Of a DNA stretch of 64,000 bases, positions 10,155 to 21,545 are shown one piece after another. Below the pieces are notes generated by a model. The model worked only from the letters and a program-made list of their open reading frames with translations. It did no database searches and had not been told where the DNA came from. A program made the position numbers and the translations under genes. Within the stretch, counting starts at the first letter, position 1. Every line of letters begins with the position of its first letter. The stretch covers positions 12,576,502-12,640,501 of the forward strand of contig NC_067223.1 of assembly GCF_019924925.1 (NCBI RefSeq), in the 5' to 3' direction. Source of the stretch: Ctenopharyngodon idella (Eukaryota > Chordata > Actinopteri > Cypriniformes > Xenocyprididae).

Positions 10155-11533
10155 GCCACTAGCATCTTCCAAAAGGTGATCAGGTGGTTAAATCTCATGC
10201 GTATCTGTGTTGACTTATTTACATTTGGCAAGCTGTCAAGTGTGTATAACATTTTTGCCTAAGAGAGCATAGAAGCAGTGCATTAAAATAATTTTAGTAA
10301 TTTTTTTCTTTAGAAATGTACTATTTGTGTTTATGTTGGTTAACGTTTATATTATTTTCAACAAAAGTTCAAGTTATTGATGTGTGAGCAACCATCTATT
10401 TTAAATAAAACAGTATTCTAATGTTTTAAACAATTTAAACATTTAGAAATGTAAATGCCTCGTAAAAAAAAAAAAAAAAAAAAAGTTTAATGATGTTATT
10501 TTTATTGCATGTTGGTCAGACCGGTGAACATGATTTCACCAAGTACAAAATGTTCCTGGGTCAACATCTTTCTTGATCCTGGCCAAAAATAACATTTGAT
10601 TCTTGTGCAATTTACTTAAGTACCGTAAATGAAGTTAATCCAACACGGGATTTCCCCATCCCATCATGCTTTGCACAATGCTGGATAGGGAGAGCAAATA
10701 AAATGTTGAAATAAAATGTTATTTTATGCATTTTTTTTATCAAGATGATAAAATTGGGAGACGTTTTAATGTTCTTTTATGTTTATATTTGAAAGAGTTT
10801 CAGGTATGTTAGTGTTTTTGGGGGTTACCATTGTGGTGAAGTGTAGAGCATGTGTTTGGGCTGAGGACCTGCTAACAACAATTAAAGTAGTTTTAATAAT
10901 AAAAAAAACAATTACTTTGGGCATGCCATCCATCTTCTGGCTAACGCCTAACAATAAAATCTTTACAGCGTAAAGATTTTTTTAAGGCTATTCTTGTTAG
11001 GTAACATTTGTAAAATTTGTTCTTGAATGCATTCACTAAATGAACTAACCAATTAAAATGGATTGTTTGTTTTAATGTTTGTTTGATATTAATTTTAGGA
11101 TAATTGAACTAGTTTTGGACAAAATTAAGATTGTTAACCTGATTCACCGAAATGGCATTGAATTAACCTTATGTAATACATTTAAGTTTACTGAAATAAA
11201 TAATGTTAATTAAATGCAACATAGGCCAGTTACGTGGAACTAAAGTTAAGTAAATCCAACATATTTTTTTTTTGTCTTACTTGGCAAAAACATGGTGACC
11301 TGGTTGAACATGGTGACTTGGCAGACAAAAGCATTTCTAATAAGCATTGGTGAAGTTTTGTTAAAATAGTATTTCATATATAAAACAAATTTATATATGA
11401 AATACTATGAAATACCACAATTTTGTGAATTTCTTGAATGAAAGATCAAAAGGATTAACAATGCAGATTAATTTTCACAGCCGCCTTTGCTCATATTTAC
11501 CAAGGGTGCCAATATTTGTGGAGCGCACTGTAT
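10155..11533. other. array spacer upstream of C2 copy 3
   Basis: Includes a poly-A run near 10465-10485. A segment at about 11030-11175 is the forward counterpart of the inverted sequence to the right of the Tc1-like element (17345-17480). Similarity to the wnk1 flank begins at about 11534. No gene is seen. Confidence 0.5.
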
Positions 11534-12719
11534 GTATCAAAAGTAAATTTCATCAGCTTTATTGCTCTGAACTGCATGATAACTAATCCAGGATCCAGTG
11601 TGAATTGAGAATCAGAGGCAAGCTTGACTTATTTAAATGACTTTTATTAAGTTTACAAATAAGGTAACAAACGCTGTTTTATTGGAGCGCAAAGCGCAGT
11701 TTTATATGAAGCTTGAACATCCTATACTTAGTGCAAAACAGACAGTTAAACATTGCAGATGATTCCCTACTTGTTTTTGTTTGGTTTTCGTTTTAAGGAA
11801 TTCTTTTAACATTTTGTACAATGTTAAATATCATACTGATCTGCCATAAAACCGAAGGCCGTTGCCAGTACGGTGAGAACTTATATGGGCAGTGCGAGTT
11901 AAAAAGTAGAGGATTGATGAGAAATCAGTGAGAATTAGGCTACTCTTCAACAGTGCTGTTTTGGCAGAGCGTTGCGCTCTTGTGTCGGTGAGGGTTGCTA
12001 ACTGTCTTTTCTACACTTGCATACTAAGCTAGACCGATCAAAGTATCTAAAACTCAATCCTCAAGTACTTTCACAGCCTTTGAATGTGATATAATGGCTG
12101 GACCATGTGTTTCTGCACCTTATATATGAAGCTTTTTGCAACTCTGCCTAAAGGCTAGGACTGTGCCATCAAATGGTTTCAGTCGTAGCCAGTTCAAAAC
12201 GGCACCCAAAACGACACCTCGACCCCGCAATATATTAATATTCACCCTCTGTGAAGTCAAAAAGACCAGCACTCCAAACCAAGCGCACGCTTGAGACTCT
12301 CCACTGCCTTATATATCAAACCCAGAAGCAAAAAAAAAAAAAAAAAAAAATTAAATAAAAGAATAATGCAAGGCACTAGAATCTTCGGAAAGCTCACTGG
12401 GCATAGGGAAAGAAGGAAAGATTCGTTTCTTCAAGTACATTAATTGAATCCATTTTACATTCACATTTATCTAATAATATAAAGAAAGTAGAAAGGGGAA
12501 AAAGGGTTAAAGTGTCTCCAATAAGATGTGAATAATGAAATAGCTAGCCTTACATCTCATGAACGCTAATATCCAAAACCCTCGAAAATTTCATGTTTTT
12601 TTTTTTGTCTACTTTTCTTTTTAGCTAACGTTGTCCAACAACATTTATAATAATCACAGTGTTTCAACATCAAAAACTGATGAGTAAATACAGGTCCATA
12701 CAGAACACGAATTCTTATT
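11534..12719. repeat. duplicated, internally deleted wnk1 3'-flank sequence (unit 2)
   Basis: Longer than the unit-1 copy at its left end: 11534-11835 matches about 22687-22988, then 11836-12010 matches about 24083-24258, then 12013-12719 matches about 24610-25309. The same two internal deletions as in unit 1 are present at the same joints, so both units derive from one already-deleted ancestor. Two minus-strand AATAAA hexamers of the wnk1 flank are retained here. Confidence 0.75.
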
Positions 12720-13626
12720 CAAGTAACTAGTAAAGTACCACATTACTTTTAAAATTTACAACAAAATATCTGAGTTACCTTTTCAAATAAGTAACTCAAG
12801 TTATTTTGTTTTCCCATGTGTTGACTGACAGCTCTCCTGTCGCCATGTTGAGAGAAATCAAGAGTAAGTGCAGAGGAGTTGTGTGTAAACATGACGGTTA
12901 TTGTAGTTCTAGACTAAATGTGAGCATTTACTCATCTCATTTGCACAAAAACAGAGACAGTATTTTCAAAATGAATAAAAACAATGAAATAACATCTCAG
13001 AATATTGCACAAACCTGCAATAATTAAATATATTAAATTAATTTATATACTTTCCCCCAGTTTCACAGACAAGGCTTAAGCTAGTCCTAGACTAAAGTGC
13101 ATATTGTAGCCGTTTTAATTGAAAGCAACTTGCACTGACATATCTTAAAATATGTCAGTGCCATTGTTTTGTCTCAAGATGGACACCAGTAATGTTTTTT
13201 CTAGGGTACGTTTATAAAAGCTACTTAAAAGCCCTGATTGAACTAAGGCCTAATCCTGACTTAGTCTAAGCCCTGTCTGAGAAACCAGGCCTTTATGTAC
13301 AGTATTTAATCTCACTTTATTAATCAATGTCTTTGCTGCTGACCTTCAATGATCCAATTCATCCATACTAAATAAGCAAAAATGACTTTAAATAAACATT
13401 ACATTTGTGATCAGCCTGAAGCTTATTCATTTCACTTTTGGTGTGAAAAGGCCTTTACATTTGCCAAAAACAAACAAGCAAGCCCAGCCCAGGTGAGGAA
13501 AAGTAACGCAAAAGTAAAGTAGCGCATTACTTTCCATAAAAAGTTAGTTACGCAATTAGTTAATTTCTTAGGAAGTAACACAATATTGTAATGCATTACT
13601 TTTAAAAGTAACTTTCCCCAACACTG
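12720..13626. mobile_element. non-autonomous DNA element (copy in unit 2)
   Basis: Nearly identical to 7910-8814, with the same boundaries: its left end coincides with the loss of wnk1-flank similarity and its right end is CCCCAACACTG. It was evidently duplicated with the array unit and not inserted twice. Confidence 0.55.
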
Positions 13627-13862
13627 TTTGTGTTAACATAATGAAAGTGAATGAGGACTCTGTGTGCGCGGTCACGCTCCAAAAAAGCCGGGGAAAAATC
13701 ACAATGAAAGTATCAGAAATGTGATCCAATACGACACATTTGCTATATTCAAAGTCTTATAAAGCAAATGACAGCTTTATGGGACAAACAGACCGAAATT
13801 AAAGTCGTCACTCACTGATGAGTTTTGCCTCATGAGAGCTGTAGTGTTAACCCTCTGTTTTG

Positions 13863-13864
<2 letters not shown>

Positions 13865-13897
<33 letters not shown>
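13865..13897. repeat. TG dinucleotide microsatellite
   Basis: A TG run of about 33 bp, the shortest of the three positionally equivalent microsatellites in the array. Confidence 0.95.
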
Positions 13898-13898
<1 letters not shown>

Positions 13899-14369
13899 GT
13901 TTTAGAGATTTTAATATTTACAAAAACACTAGAGAATAGAGACGTGATTGTAAAGCTGGGTTGCGCCAGAGAATAAAAAAAAAAAAGGTAATTGTGAATT
14001 TTTTTCCTCAATTGTGACTTTATATCTGGCAATTCAGACTTTATAATGTAATTGAGCAATTGCAAGAAAAGTCATTTTTTATGCTGTGCATGGCATAAAC
14101 AAGCTTCCATAGTTCTTTACTCTGAACAGCCTGATAAACTCTATTCCAACCATGTAATGAAGGGAAAAACAGAGACAAACTTGATTTAAGACTTTTATTA
14201 GTATTTTTTGATAGTGAATAGCATTTCACTAAAGAAGAAAAGTATGTCAGCAGTTGATTTTGATGAACATATATCAATGCAAAACATGCTGTTCAACTAT
14301 TACTATCAGGCGACTTACAGTGGAGGTTTGTTTCAAAGCAGCTTTACACAATGCTGGTTTGGAACAGAT

Positions 14370-14771
14370 TTATTGAACCTTATATGAGTAAAAAAGTGTT
14401 CCACCCTTCACACGACAAGAACTAGTGAAAGACCCATATTGCACCTGTTTGACACACGTGCCCAAGTGATCATCAAAATTCAGGTCTTTGTCCCACACCT
14501 GCAACTTCAGGGTTTCTTTTGCTGTGCAAGAGGGGAAGTTGAACTCTACAGACCATGAAGGATTAGCAGTATCCCTGTAAAATTCTGTCATCCCTCCAAA
14601 AGTTGAGCCACACCAGACCTTGACGTATGGATCAGGGTCATTTCCAGGATCACCAGTGAGGCCCTTGGCATATAAGCCAAACACTCGAACAGCAGCGCTG
14701 GCAACGTCCAACTGAGACGCCAGCATCAGCACAACCAGAGACATCAGCCGAAGATCATAAAAGACTGCCAT
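14370..14771 (-). CDS. secreted perforin-C2-like protein, copy 4
   Basis: Encodes 133 residues plus TAA. The signal peptide and C2 core match copies 2 and 3. Distinguishing positions are YAKG in place of HATG ahead of loop 1 and V for L in CRVKGG. All predicted calcium-loop aspartates and the four cysteines are kept, so it appears functional. It is preceded by the same acceptor, CCATGG start and TATA promoter as its neighbours. The stop codon is inside an AATAAA hexamer. Its upstream side is cut off from the rest of a normal unit by the Tc1-like element. Confidence 0.88.
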   Translation of the reverse strand: MAVFYDLRLMSLVVLMLASQLDVASAAVRVFGLYAKGLTGDPGNDPDPYVKVWCGSTFGGMTEFYRDTANPSWSVEFNFPSCTAKETLKLQVWDKDLNFDDHLGTCVKQVQYGSFTSSCRVKGGTLFYSYKVQ

Positions 14772-14895
14772 GGCTGTCAGAAAGAATACAGGTTCAATTA
14801 TAAAGAGGTAAAGCACAAACATTGAAATAAAAAAAAAAGATTGGTGCCTTAAAATTGTCAAGCTGAAGTGCGATTCAGTGTTAAAGATACCTTAC

Positions 14896-14949
14896 CTTGC
14901 TTGTATTAGATTCAGTATGAATGCCTCCTGATCCTCACCCCTTTATAAA
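14896..14949 (-). promoter_or_regulatory. TATA box and non-coding first exon of C2 copy 4
   Basis: TTTATAAA on the minus strand lies at 14942-14949. The untranslated exon ends at 14896 with donor CAAG|GTAAGG, and the intron runs 14774-14895. Confidence 0.7.
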
Positions 14950-15803
14950 GCCACTAGCATCTTCCAAAAGGTGATCAGGTGGTTAAATCTCATGCGTATC
15001 TGTGTTGACTTATTTACATTTGGCAAGCTGTCAAGTGTGTATAACATTTTTGCCTAAGAGAGCATAGAAGCAGTGCATTAAAATAATTTTAGTAATTTTT
15101 TTCTTTAGAAATGTAATATTTGTGTTTATGTTGGTTAACGTTTATATTATTTTCAACGAAAGTTCAAGTTATTGATGTGTGAGCAACCATCTATTTTAAA
15201 TAAAACAGTATTCTAATGTTTTAAACATAATTTAAACATTTAGAAATGTAAATGCCTCGTAAAAAAAAAAAAAAAAAAAGTTTAATGATCTCTTATTTTT
15301 ATTGCATGTTGGTCAGACCGGTGAACATGATTTCACCAAGTACAAAATGTTCCTGGGTCAACATCTTTCTTGATCCTGGCCAAAAATAACATTTGATTCT
15401 TGTGCAATTTACTTAAGTACCGTAAATGAAGTTAATCCAACACGGGATTTCCCCATCCCATCATGCTTTGCACAATGCTGGATAGAGAGAGCAAATAAAA
15501 TGTTGAAATAAAATGTTATTTTATGCATTTTTTTTATCAAGATGATAAAATTGGGAGACGTTTTAATGTTCTTTTATGTTTATATTTGAAAGAGTTTCAG
15601 GTATGTTAGTGTTTTTGGGGGTTACCATTGTGGTGAAGTGTAGAGCATGTGTTTGGGCTGAGGACCTGCTAACAACAATTAAAGTAGTTTTAATAATAAA
15701 AAAAACAACTACTTTGGGCATGCCATCCATCTTCTGGCTTGAACTTAATAGTTTTGGACAAAATTAAGATTGTTAACCTGATTCAACGAAATGGCATTGA
15801 ATT
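14950..15803. other. array spacer upstream of C2 copy 4
   Basis: Same sequence as downstream of 10155, with a poly-A run near 15261-15278, until about 15735. The last 65 bp (15738-15803) form the left arm of the palindrome that flanks the Tc1-like element. Confidence 0.55.
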
Positions 15804-15805
15804 TA

Positions 15806-17342
15806 CAACCTGAATTCCAGAAATGTTGGGACGTTTTTTTAAATTTGAATAAAATGAAAACTAAAAGACTTTCAAATCACATGAGCCAATATTTTATTCA
15901 CAATAGAACATAGATAACATAAATGTTTAAACTGAGAAATGTTACACTTTGATGCCTGCTACAGGTCTAAAAAAAGTTGGCACGGGGGTAACAAATGGCT
16001 GAAAAAGCAAGAAATTGGGAGAACATCTAGCAACTAATTAAGTTAATTGATATCAGGTCTGTAACATGATTAGCTATAAAAGGGATGTCTTAGAGAGGCA
16101 GAGTCTCTCAGAAGTAAAGATGGGCAGAGCTGTGAAAGAGTGCATAAAAGGATTGTGGAATACTTTAAAAACAATGTTCCTCAACGTCAAATTGCAAAGG
16201 CTTTGCAAATCTCATCATCTACAGTGCATAACATCATCAAAAGATTCAGAGAAACTGGAGAAATCTCTGTGCGTAAGGAACAAGGACGAAGACCTTTTTT
16301 GGATGCCTGTGGTCTTCGGGCCCTCAGACGACACTGCATCACTCATCAGCATGATTGTGTCAATGACATTACTAAATGGGCCCAGGAATACTTTCAGAAA
16401 CCACTGTCGGTAAACACAATCCGCCGTGCCATCTGCAGATGCCAACTAAAGCTCTATCATGCAAAAAGGAAGCCATATGTGAACATGGTCCAGATGCGCC
16501 GTCGTGTCCTGTGGGCCAAGGCTCATTTAAAATGGACTGTTTCAAAGTGGAAAAGCGTTCTATGGTCAGACGAGTCCAAATTTGACATTCTTGTTGGAAA
16601 TCACGGACGCCGTGTCCTCCGGGCTAAAGAGGAGGGAGACCTTCCAGCGTGTTATCAGCGTTCAGTTCAAAAGCCAGCATCTCTGATGGTATGGGAGTCC
16701 ATAAGTGCATACGGTATGGACAGCTTGCATGTTTTGGAAGGCACTATGAATGCTGAAAGGTATATAAAGGTTTTAGAGCAACATATGCTCCCTCCAGATG
16801 ACGTCTATTTCAGGGAAGGCCTTGTGTATTTCAGCAGGACAATGCAAAACCACATACTGCAGCTATTACAACAGCATGGCTTCGCCGTAGAAGAGTCCGG
16901 GTGCTGAATTGGCCTGCCTGCAGTCCAGATCTTTCAACTACAGAGAACATTTGGTGCATCGTTAAACGAAAAATATGTCAAAGACGACCATGAACTCTTC
17001 AGCAGCTGGAAACATATATCAGGCAAGAGTGGGACCAAATTTCAACACCAAAACTCAAGAAACTCGATGCCTAGACGTCTTCAAACTGTTTTGAAAAGAA
17101 GAGGAGATGCTACACCATGGTAAACATGCCCCCGTCCCAACTATTTTGAGACCTGTAGCAGGCATCAAATTTGAAATGAGCTCATTTTGTGCATAAAATT
17201 GTAAAATTTCTCAGTTTAAACATTTGTTATGTTATCTATGTTCTATTGTGAATAAAATATTGGCTCATGAGATTTGAAAGTCTTTTAGTTTTCATTTTAT
17301 TCAAATTTAAAAAACATCCCAACACTTCCGGAATTCGGGTTG
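15806..17342 (+). mobile_element. decayed Tc1/mariner-like transposon
   Basis: The 1,537-bp element is bounded by TA dinucleotides (15804-15805 and 17343-17344). Long terminal inverted repeats are built on CAACCTGAATTCC / GGAATTCGGGTTG and extend for well over 100 bp on each side. It contains a disrupted transposase frame. The sequences immediately outside the two TAs are inverted copies of each other, which is unusual. Confidence 0.85.
16140..16955 (+). pseudogene. Tc1-like transposase, frameshifted
   Basis: The main frame (16140-16907) shows an N-terminal helix-turn-helix region (VPQRQIAKALQISSSTVHNI), then the first DDE-domain acidic motif (LWSDESKFDI). After about 16820 the frame slips: the second acidic motif (QQDNAKPHT type) and the third (SPDL...TENIW) read in another frame, which ends soon after 16955. 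No ATG opens the main frame at the expected N-terminus. This copy cannot encode an active enzyme without frameshifting. The family is common in fish genomes. Confidence 0.85.
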
Positions 17343-17344
17343 TA

Positions 17345-17547
17345 AATTCAATGCCATTTCATTGAAACAGGTTAACAATCTTAATTTTGTCCAAAACTAT
17401 TAAGTTCAATTATCCTAAATTAATATCAAACAAACATTAAAACAAATAATCCAGTGTAATTGGTTAGTTTATTTAGTGAATGTCTTTTAGTTTTCATTTT
17501 ATTCAAATTTAAAAAACGTCCCAACATTTCTGGAATTCGGGTTGTAT
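17345..17547. repeat. inverted flank plus extra Tc1 terminal fragment
   Basis: 17345-17480 is an inverted copy of sequence seen forward at 11030-11175 and at 15738-15803. It is followed at about 17482-17547 by a second copy of the right terminal repeat of the Tc1-like element (ends GGAATTCGGGTTGTA). The locus therefore has one left and two right termini. Confidence 0.65.
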
Positions 17548-17677
17548 ATGACATATCAAACGTGGGCTCAAATAACATTTTGACATGGACCACAGATAAT
17601 GTTGTCTAGTAGCTCATGAGAGACATAATAAAGTAACTATGAACAGCTCCAGTCAGAACATCGCGGGTTGCCATCCC

Positions 17678-18618
17678 TTAAAGGGATAGTTCACCCAAAA
17701 ATGAAAATTATTCCATGATTTACTCATCCTCAAGCCATCCTAGGTGTTTATGACTATCTTCTTTCAGATGAACACAATCCGAGATACATTTAAAAATATC
17801 CTTAGTCCTCCAAGGTTTATAATGATTGTGAATGGTAGGCCAAATCTTGAAGACAGGAAAAATGCATCCATCCATAAAAAAATGAATCCATACGACTCCC
17901 GAGGGTTAATAAAGTCCTTTTGAAGTTAAGGGATGCGTTTTTGTAAGAAAAATATATCCATATTTAAAACTATATATTCAAACAACTAGCTTCCGGCAAA
18001 AGACCGCATGCAGAAAGCGCAAGTCGACTTGCGCCAAATGAGTAATCCTCTGACGTGATGTATGACGTAGGATGTAGGAGTATCATAAGCTTAGACGCCT
18101 CTCACGGTTCAAACAAATATGGCTGGGCTACAAACTCAAGCTCCTCTTCTCTTACATTGAAATCCTCCGACATTTCTCTTTAAAATTTCTCATTTTAAAC
18201 TTCTAATTCGTGACTAGTGTTTTGTTTTGCTCTCTCCTCTGTGCCTCTGTGTGCGTCATTGCGTCAGGTCAAAGTTTTCTTCTGCCCACATTGACGTGCG
18301 CAATATGCGTACGGTCGTCCGCTGGAAGCTCATTATTTGAATTTATAAAGTTTTAAATATAGATATTTTTCTTTCAAAATCACATTATTTCGCTTCAAAT
18401 GGCCTTTATTAACCCTCCTGAGTCGTATGGACGCATTTTTTGTCTTAAGAATTTGGCCTGCCATTCACAACCATTATAAACCTTGGAGGACTAAGGATAT
18501 TTTTAAATACATCTCGGATTGTGTTCGTCTGGAAGAAGATAGTCATATACACCTAGGATGGCTTGAGGGTGAGTAAATCATGGGATAATTTTCATTTTTG
18601 GGTGAACTATCCCTTTAA
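17678..18618. mobile_element. foldback element of about 0.94 kb
   Basis: Left end TTAAAGGGATAGTTCACCC and right end GGGTGAACTATCCCTTTAA are perfect inverted repeats. Arm similarity extends inward through the ATTTTCATT and CTTGAGGATGAGTAAAT regions, at least several hundred bp on each side. No coding capacity. The same terminal family occurs at 27331-27776 in a wnk1 intron. Confidence 0.8.
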
Positions 18619-18886
18619 TTACGGTAGTTATGTCGTGAACGCAGCATAAGTTCGTTGTTTTGATTCGGTAGGAACTGTAAAAGGATGCTGCTGTTTGCTT
18701 GCGGTGCTCTGTGACTGACATCTGTCTACATAAATTCAGCACAGCATGAAACATTCTGATGACGTATGATGTCTGTGCGAACAGGGTGCATGATGGTATG
18801 TAAAAACAGGTAGGACATCGTATTATTTCATTCAGACCAAAAATAATTATTGGATTTACATTTTATGGTCCTACACCTTCCACAGA

Positions 18887-18888
<2 letters not shown>

Positions 18889-18959
<71 letters not shown>
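18889..18959. repeat. compound AT/AC microsatellite
   Basis: (AT)n to 18935 passes directly into (AC)n to 18959, abutting the foldback element that begins at 18962. Confidence 0.95.
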
Positions 18960-18961
18960 TG

Positions 18962-20166
18962 TACAGTTGCAAGAAAAAGTATGTGAACCACTTGCAGAAT
19001 CTGTGAAAATGTTAATAATTTTAACATAATAAGGGAGATAATACAAAATGCATGTTATTTTTTATTTAGTACTGTCCTGAGTAAGATATTTTGCATAAAA
19101 GATGTTTACATATAATCCACAAGACAAAAAAAATTGCTGAATTTATTAAAATAACCCCATTCTTAAGTATGTGATTTACTGATTCTTAATTCTGTGTGTG
19201 GTTACCTGGATGATCTACGACTGTTTTTTTGTTTTGTGATGGTTGTTTATGAGTCTCTTGTTTATTCTGAGCAGTTAAACTGAGCTCTGTTCTTCAGAAA
19301 AAATCTCCAGGTCCTGCTGATTCTTCAGTTTTTGAGGATTTTTTGCATATTTGAACCCTTTACAACAGTGACTGAATGATTTTGAGATCCGTCTTTTCAC
19401 ACTGAGGACAACTGAGGGACTCAAACACAACCATTAAAAAGGTTCAAACATTCACTGATGCTCCAGAAGGAAACACGATGCATTAATAGACGGGGGGTGA
19501 AAACATTTGGAATTTGAAGATCAAGGTAAATTGTATTTAATTTGTCTTCTGGGAAACATGCAAGTATCTTCTGTTGCTTCTGAAGGGCAGTGCTAAATGA
19601 AGAAAAAAAAAAAAAAAAAAAAAAATTTGGACCTCTTCATCCTGTTCAAAAGTTTTCACCCCGCCACTCTTAATGCATCGTGTTTCCTTCTGGAGCATCA
19701 GTGAATGTTTGAACCTTTTTTAATAGTTGTGTTTGAGTCCCTCAATTGTCCTCAGTGTGAAAAGATGGATCTCAAAATCATTCAGTTACTGTTGTAAAGG
19801 GTTCAAATATGCAAAAGATGGTGGAAAACTGAAGAATTTTTGGGACCTGGAGATTTTTTCTGAAGAACAGAGCTCAGTTTAACTGCTCAGAACAAACAAG
19901 GCACTCATGAACAACCATCACAAAACTCACAGTACACACAGTATTAAGAATCAATGGTTCACGTACTTTTGAACTGGGTTATTTTAATAAATACAGCTAT
20001 TTTTTTTGTCTTGTGGATTATATGTAAACATATTTTATGTAAAATATCTTACTCAGGACAGTACTAAATAAAAAATAACATGCATTTTGTAACTCTTATT
20101 TTGTAAAAATTTTGCACATTTTCACAGATTCTGCAAGTGGTTCACATACTTTTTCTTGCAACTGTA
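18962..20166. mobile_element. large foldback element of about 1.2 kb
   Basis: Terminal repeats TACAGTTGCAAGAAAAAGTA and its complement at 20140-20166. Both arms also share inner blocks (TTCTGCAAGTGG, TCCAGGTCC with GAACAGAGCTCAGTTTAACT, and CATCGTGTTTCCTTCTGGAG), so nearly the whole element is one hairpin with a poly-A near its centre (19600-19625). No protein is supported. Confidence 0.85.
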
Positions 20167-21013
20167 TATAAACATTTAGACCGTTTAACATAGCGATTGC
20201 TTTGCTATCAGGATATGAGGAGACTTTCAACCAGTATAACAACAAATGTTACGCTCACATACAAAGTTAGGCTGAAACTCTAAATCTCAACCCTCAACTA
20301 CTTTCACAGCCTTTGAATATGATATAATGGCTGGATCATGTTTGTGCACCTTATATATGTGTTTTGTGTTACTTTATATGTTAGCATTTTTCATTATTTT
20401 AGTGTGATATATGTTACCCTAATGGCGTTTTGTTTTTGTTTATGACCCTCACTAAAGCGAGTTGGTGCCATCTTGTGGTGCACTGTGTAATGTAATAGAT
20501 AATGATGTAATTGGAACTAGAGCAACATTTTGTCATTAGAATCAAATAGACATGAGAGCTGTTGTGTAACCGTCTGTTTTGTGTTTGTGTGTGTGTGTCA
20601 TCGTTTGAAATTTTAATATTGCGAAAACACTAGTTGATTGTGAAGCTGGTTTGCACCACAGAATAAAAAAAGCTAATTGTTACTTTTTATCTCACAATTC
20701 TGACTTTTTGCTCAATTGTGACTTTATATCTTGCAATTCAGACTTTATAATGTAATTTGCGAGAAAACTAAAAAAATTAGCAATTACCTTTTTTATGCAG
20801 TGCATGGTATAAACAAGCTTCCAGACAACCTTTATTTATGACTTTTAGCATTTTTTTTAATAGTGAACAGCATTTCACTAAAGAAGAAAAGTGTCAGCAG
20901 TTGATTTTGATGAACATATATCAATGCAAAACATGTTCAACTATTACTATCAGGCGACTTACAGTGGAGGTTTGTTTCAAAGCAGCTTTACACAATGCTG
21001 GTTTGGAACAGAT
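20167..21013. other. spacer and 3' flank of C2 copy 5
   Basis: 20262-20357 is a short fragment matching 7272-7325 and 24664-24722 of the wnk1-flank repeat. 20450-20530 matches 4545-4620. 20690-21013 matches the downstream flank of the other C2 genes. Confidence 0.5.
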
Positions 21014-21418
21014 TTATTTTAACTCATACCTGTAAAACAGAGTTCCTTTGTTCAGATAACAAATAATGGTAGAAGACTTATTTTCCACCTGTCTGATACA
21101 TGTGCCCAAAAGATCATCAAAATTCAGGTCTTTGTCCCACACCTGCAATGTCAGGGTTTCATTTGCTGTGCAATTTGGGAAGTTGAACTCTGCAGACCAT
21201 GAAGGATTAGCAGTATCCCTGTAAAATTCTGTCATCCCTCCAAAACGTGAGCCACACCAGACCTTGACGTATGGATCAGGGTCGTTTCCAAAAGGATCAC
21301 CAGTGAGGTATTTGGCATGTAAGCCAAACACTCTAACAGCAGCGCTGGCAACGTCCAACTGAGACGCCAGCATCAGCACAACCAGAGACATCAGCCGAAG
21401 ATCATAAAAGACTGCCAT
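21014..21418 (-). CDS. secreted perforin-C2-like protein, copy 5 (wnk1-proximal)
   Basis: Encodes 134 residues plus TAA. The N-terminal 35 residues match copies 2-4. It then diverges: HAKYL and GDPFGNDPDPY in loop 1 (one residue longer), LLGTCIRQVENKSS near the end, and a C-terminus ending YRYELK that is closer to copy 1. The calcium-loop aspartates and cysteines are retained. Unlike copies 2-4 it has three N-glycosylation sequons (NCT, NET, NKS). It is the copy next to wnk1, whose coding end lies about 5 kb upstream on the same strand. The stop codon lies in AATAAA. Confidence 0.87.
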   Translation of the reverse strand: MAVFYDLRLMSLVVLMLASQLDVASAAVRVFGLHAKYLTGDPFGNDPDPYVKVWCGSRFGGMTEFYRDTANPSWSAEFNFPNCTANETLTLQVWDKDLNFDDLLGTCIRQVENKSSTIICYLNKGTLFYRYELK

Positions 21419-21545
21419 GGCTGTCAGAAAGAATACAGGTTCAATTATAAAGATGTAAAGCACAAACATTGAAATGAAAAAATAAGATTGGTGCCTTAAA
21501 ATTGTCAAGAAGCTGAGGTGTGAATCAGTGTTAAAGATACCTTAC

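Noticed and set aside
2376..21418. C2 genes as broken remnants of full perforin genes
   Set aside because: Each has its own promoter, signal peptide, start and stop, and no MACPF-like sequence occurs in the spacers.
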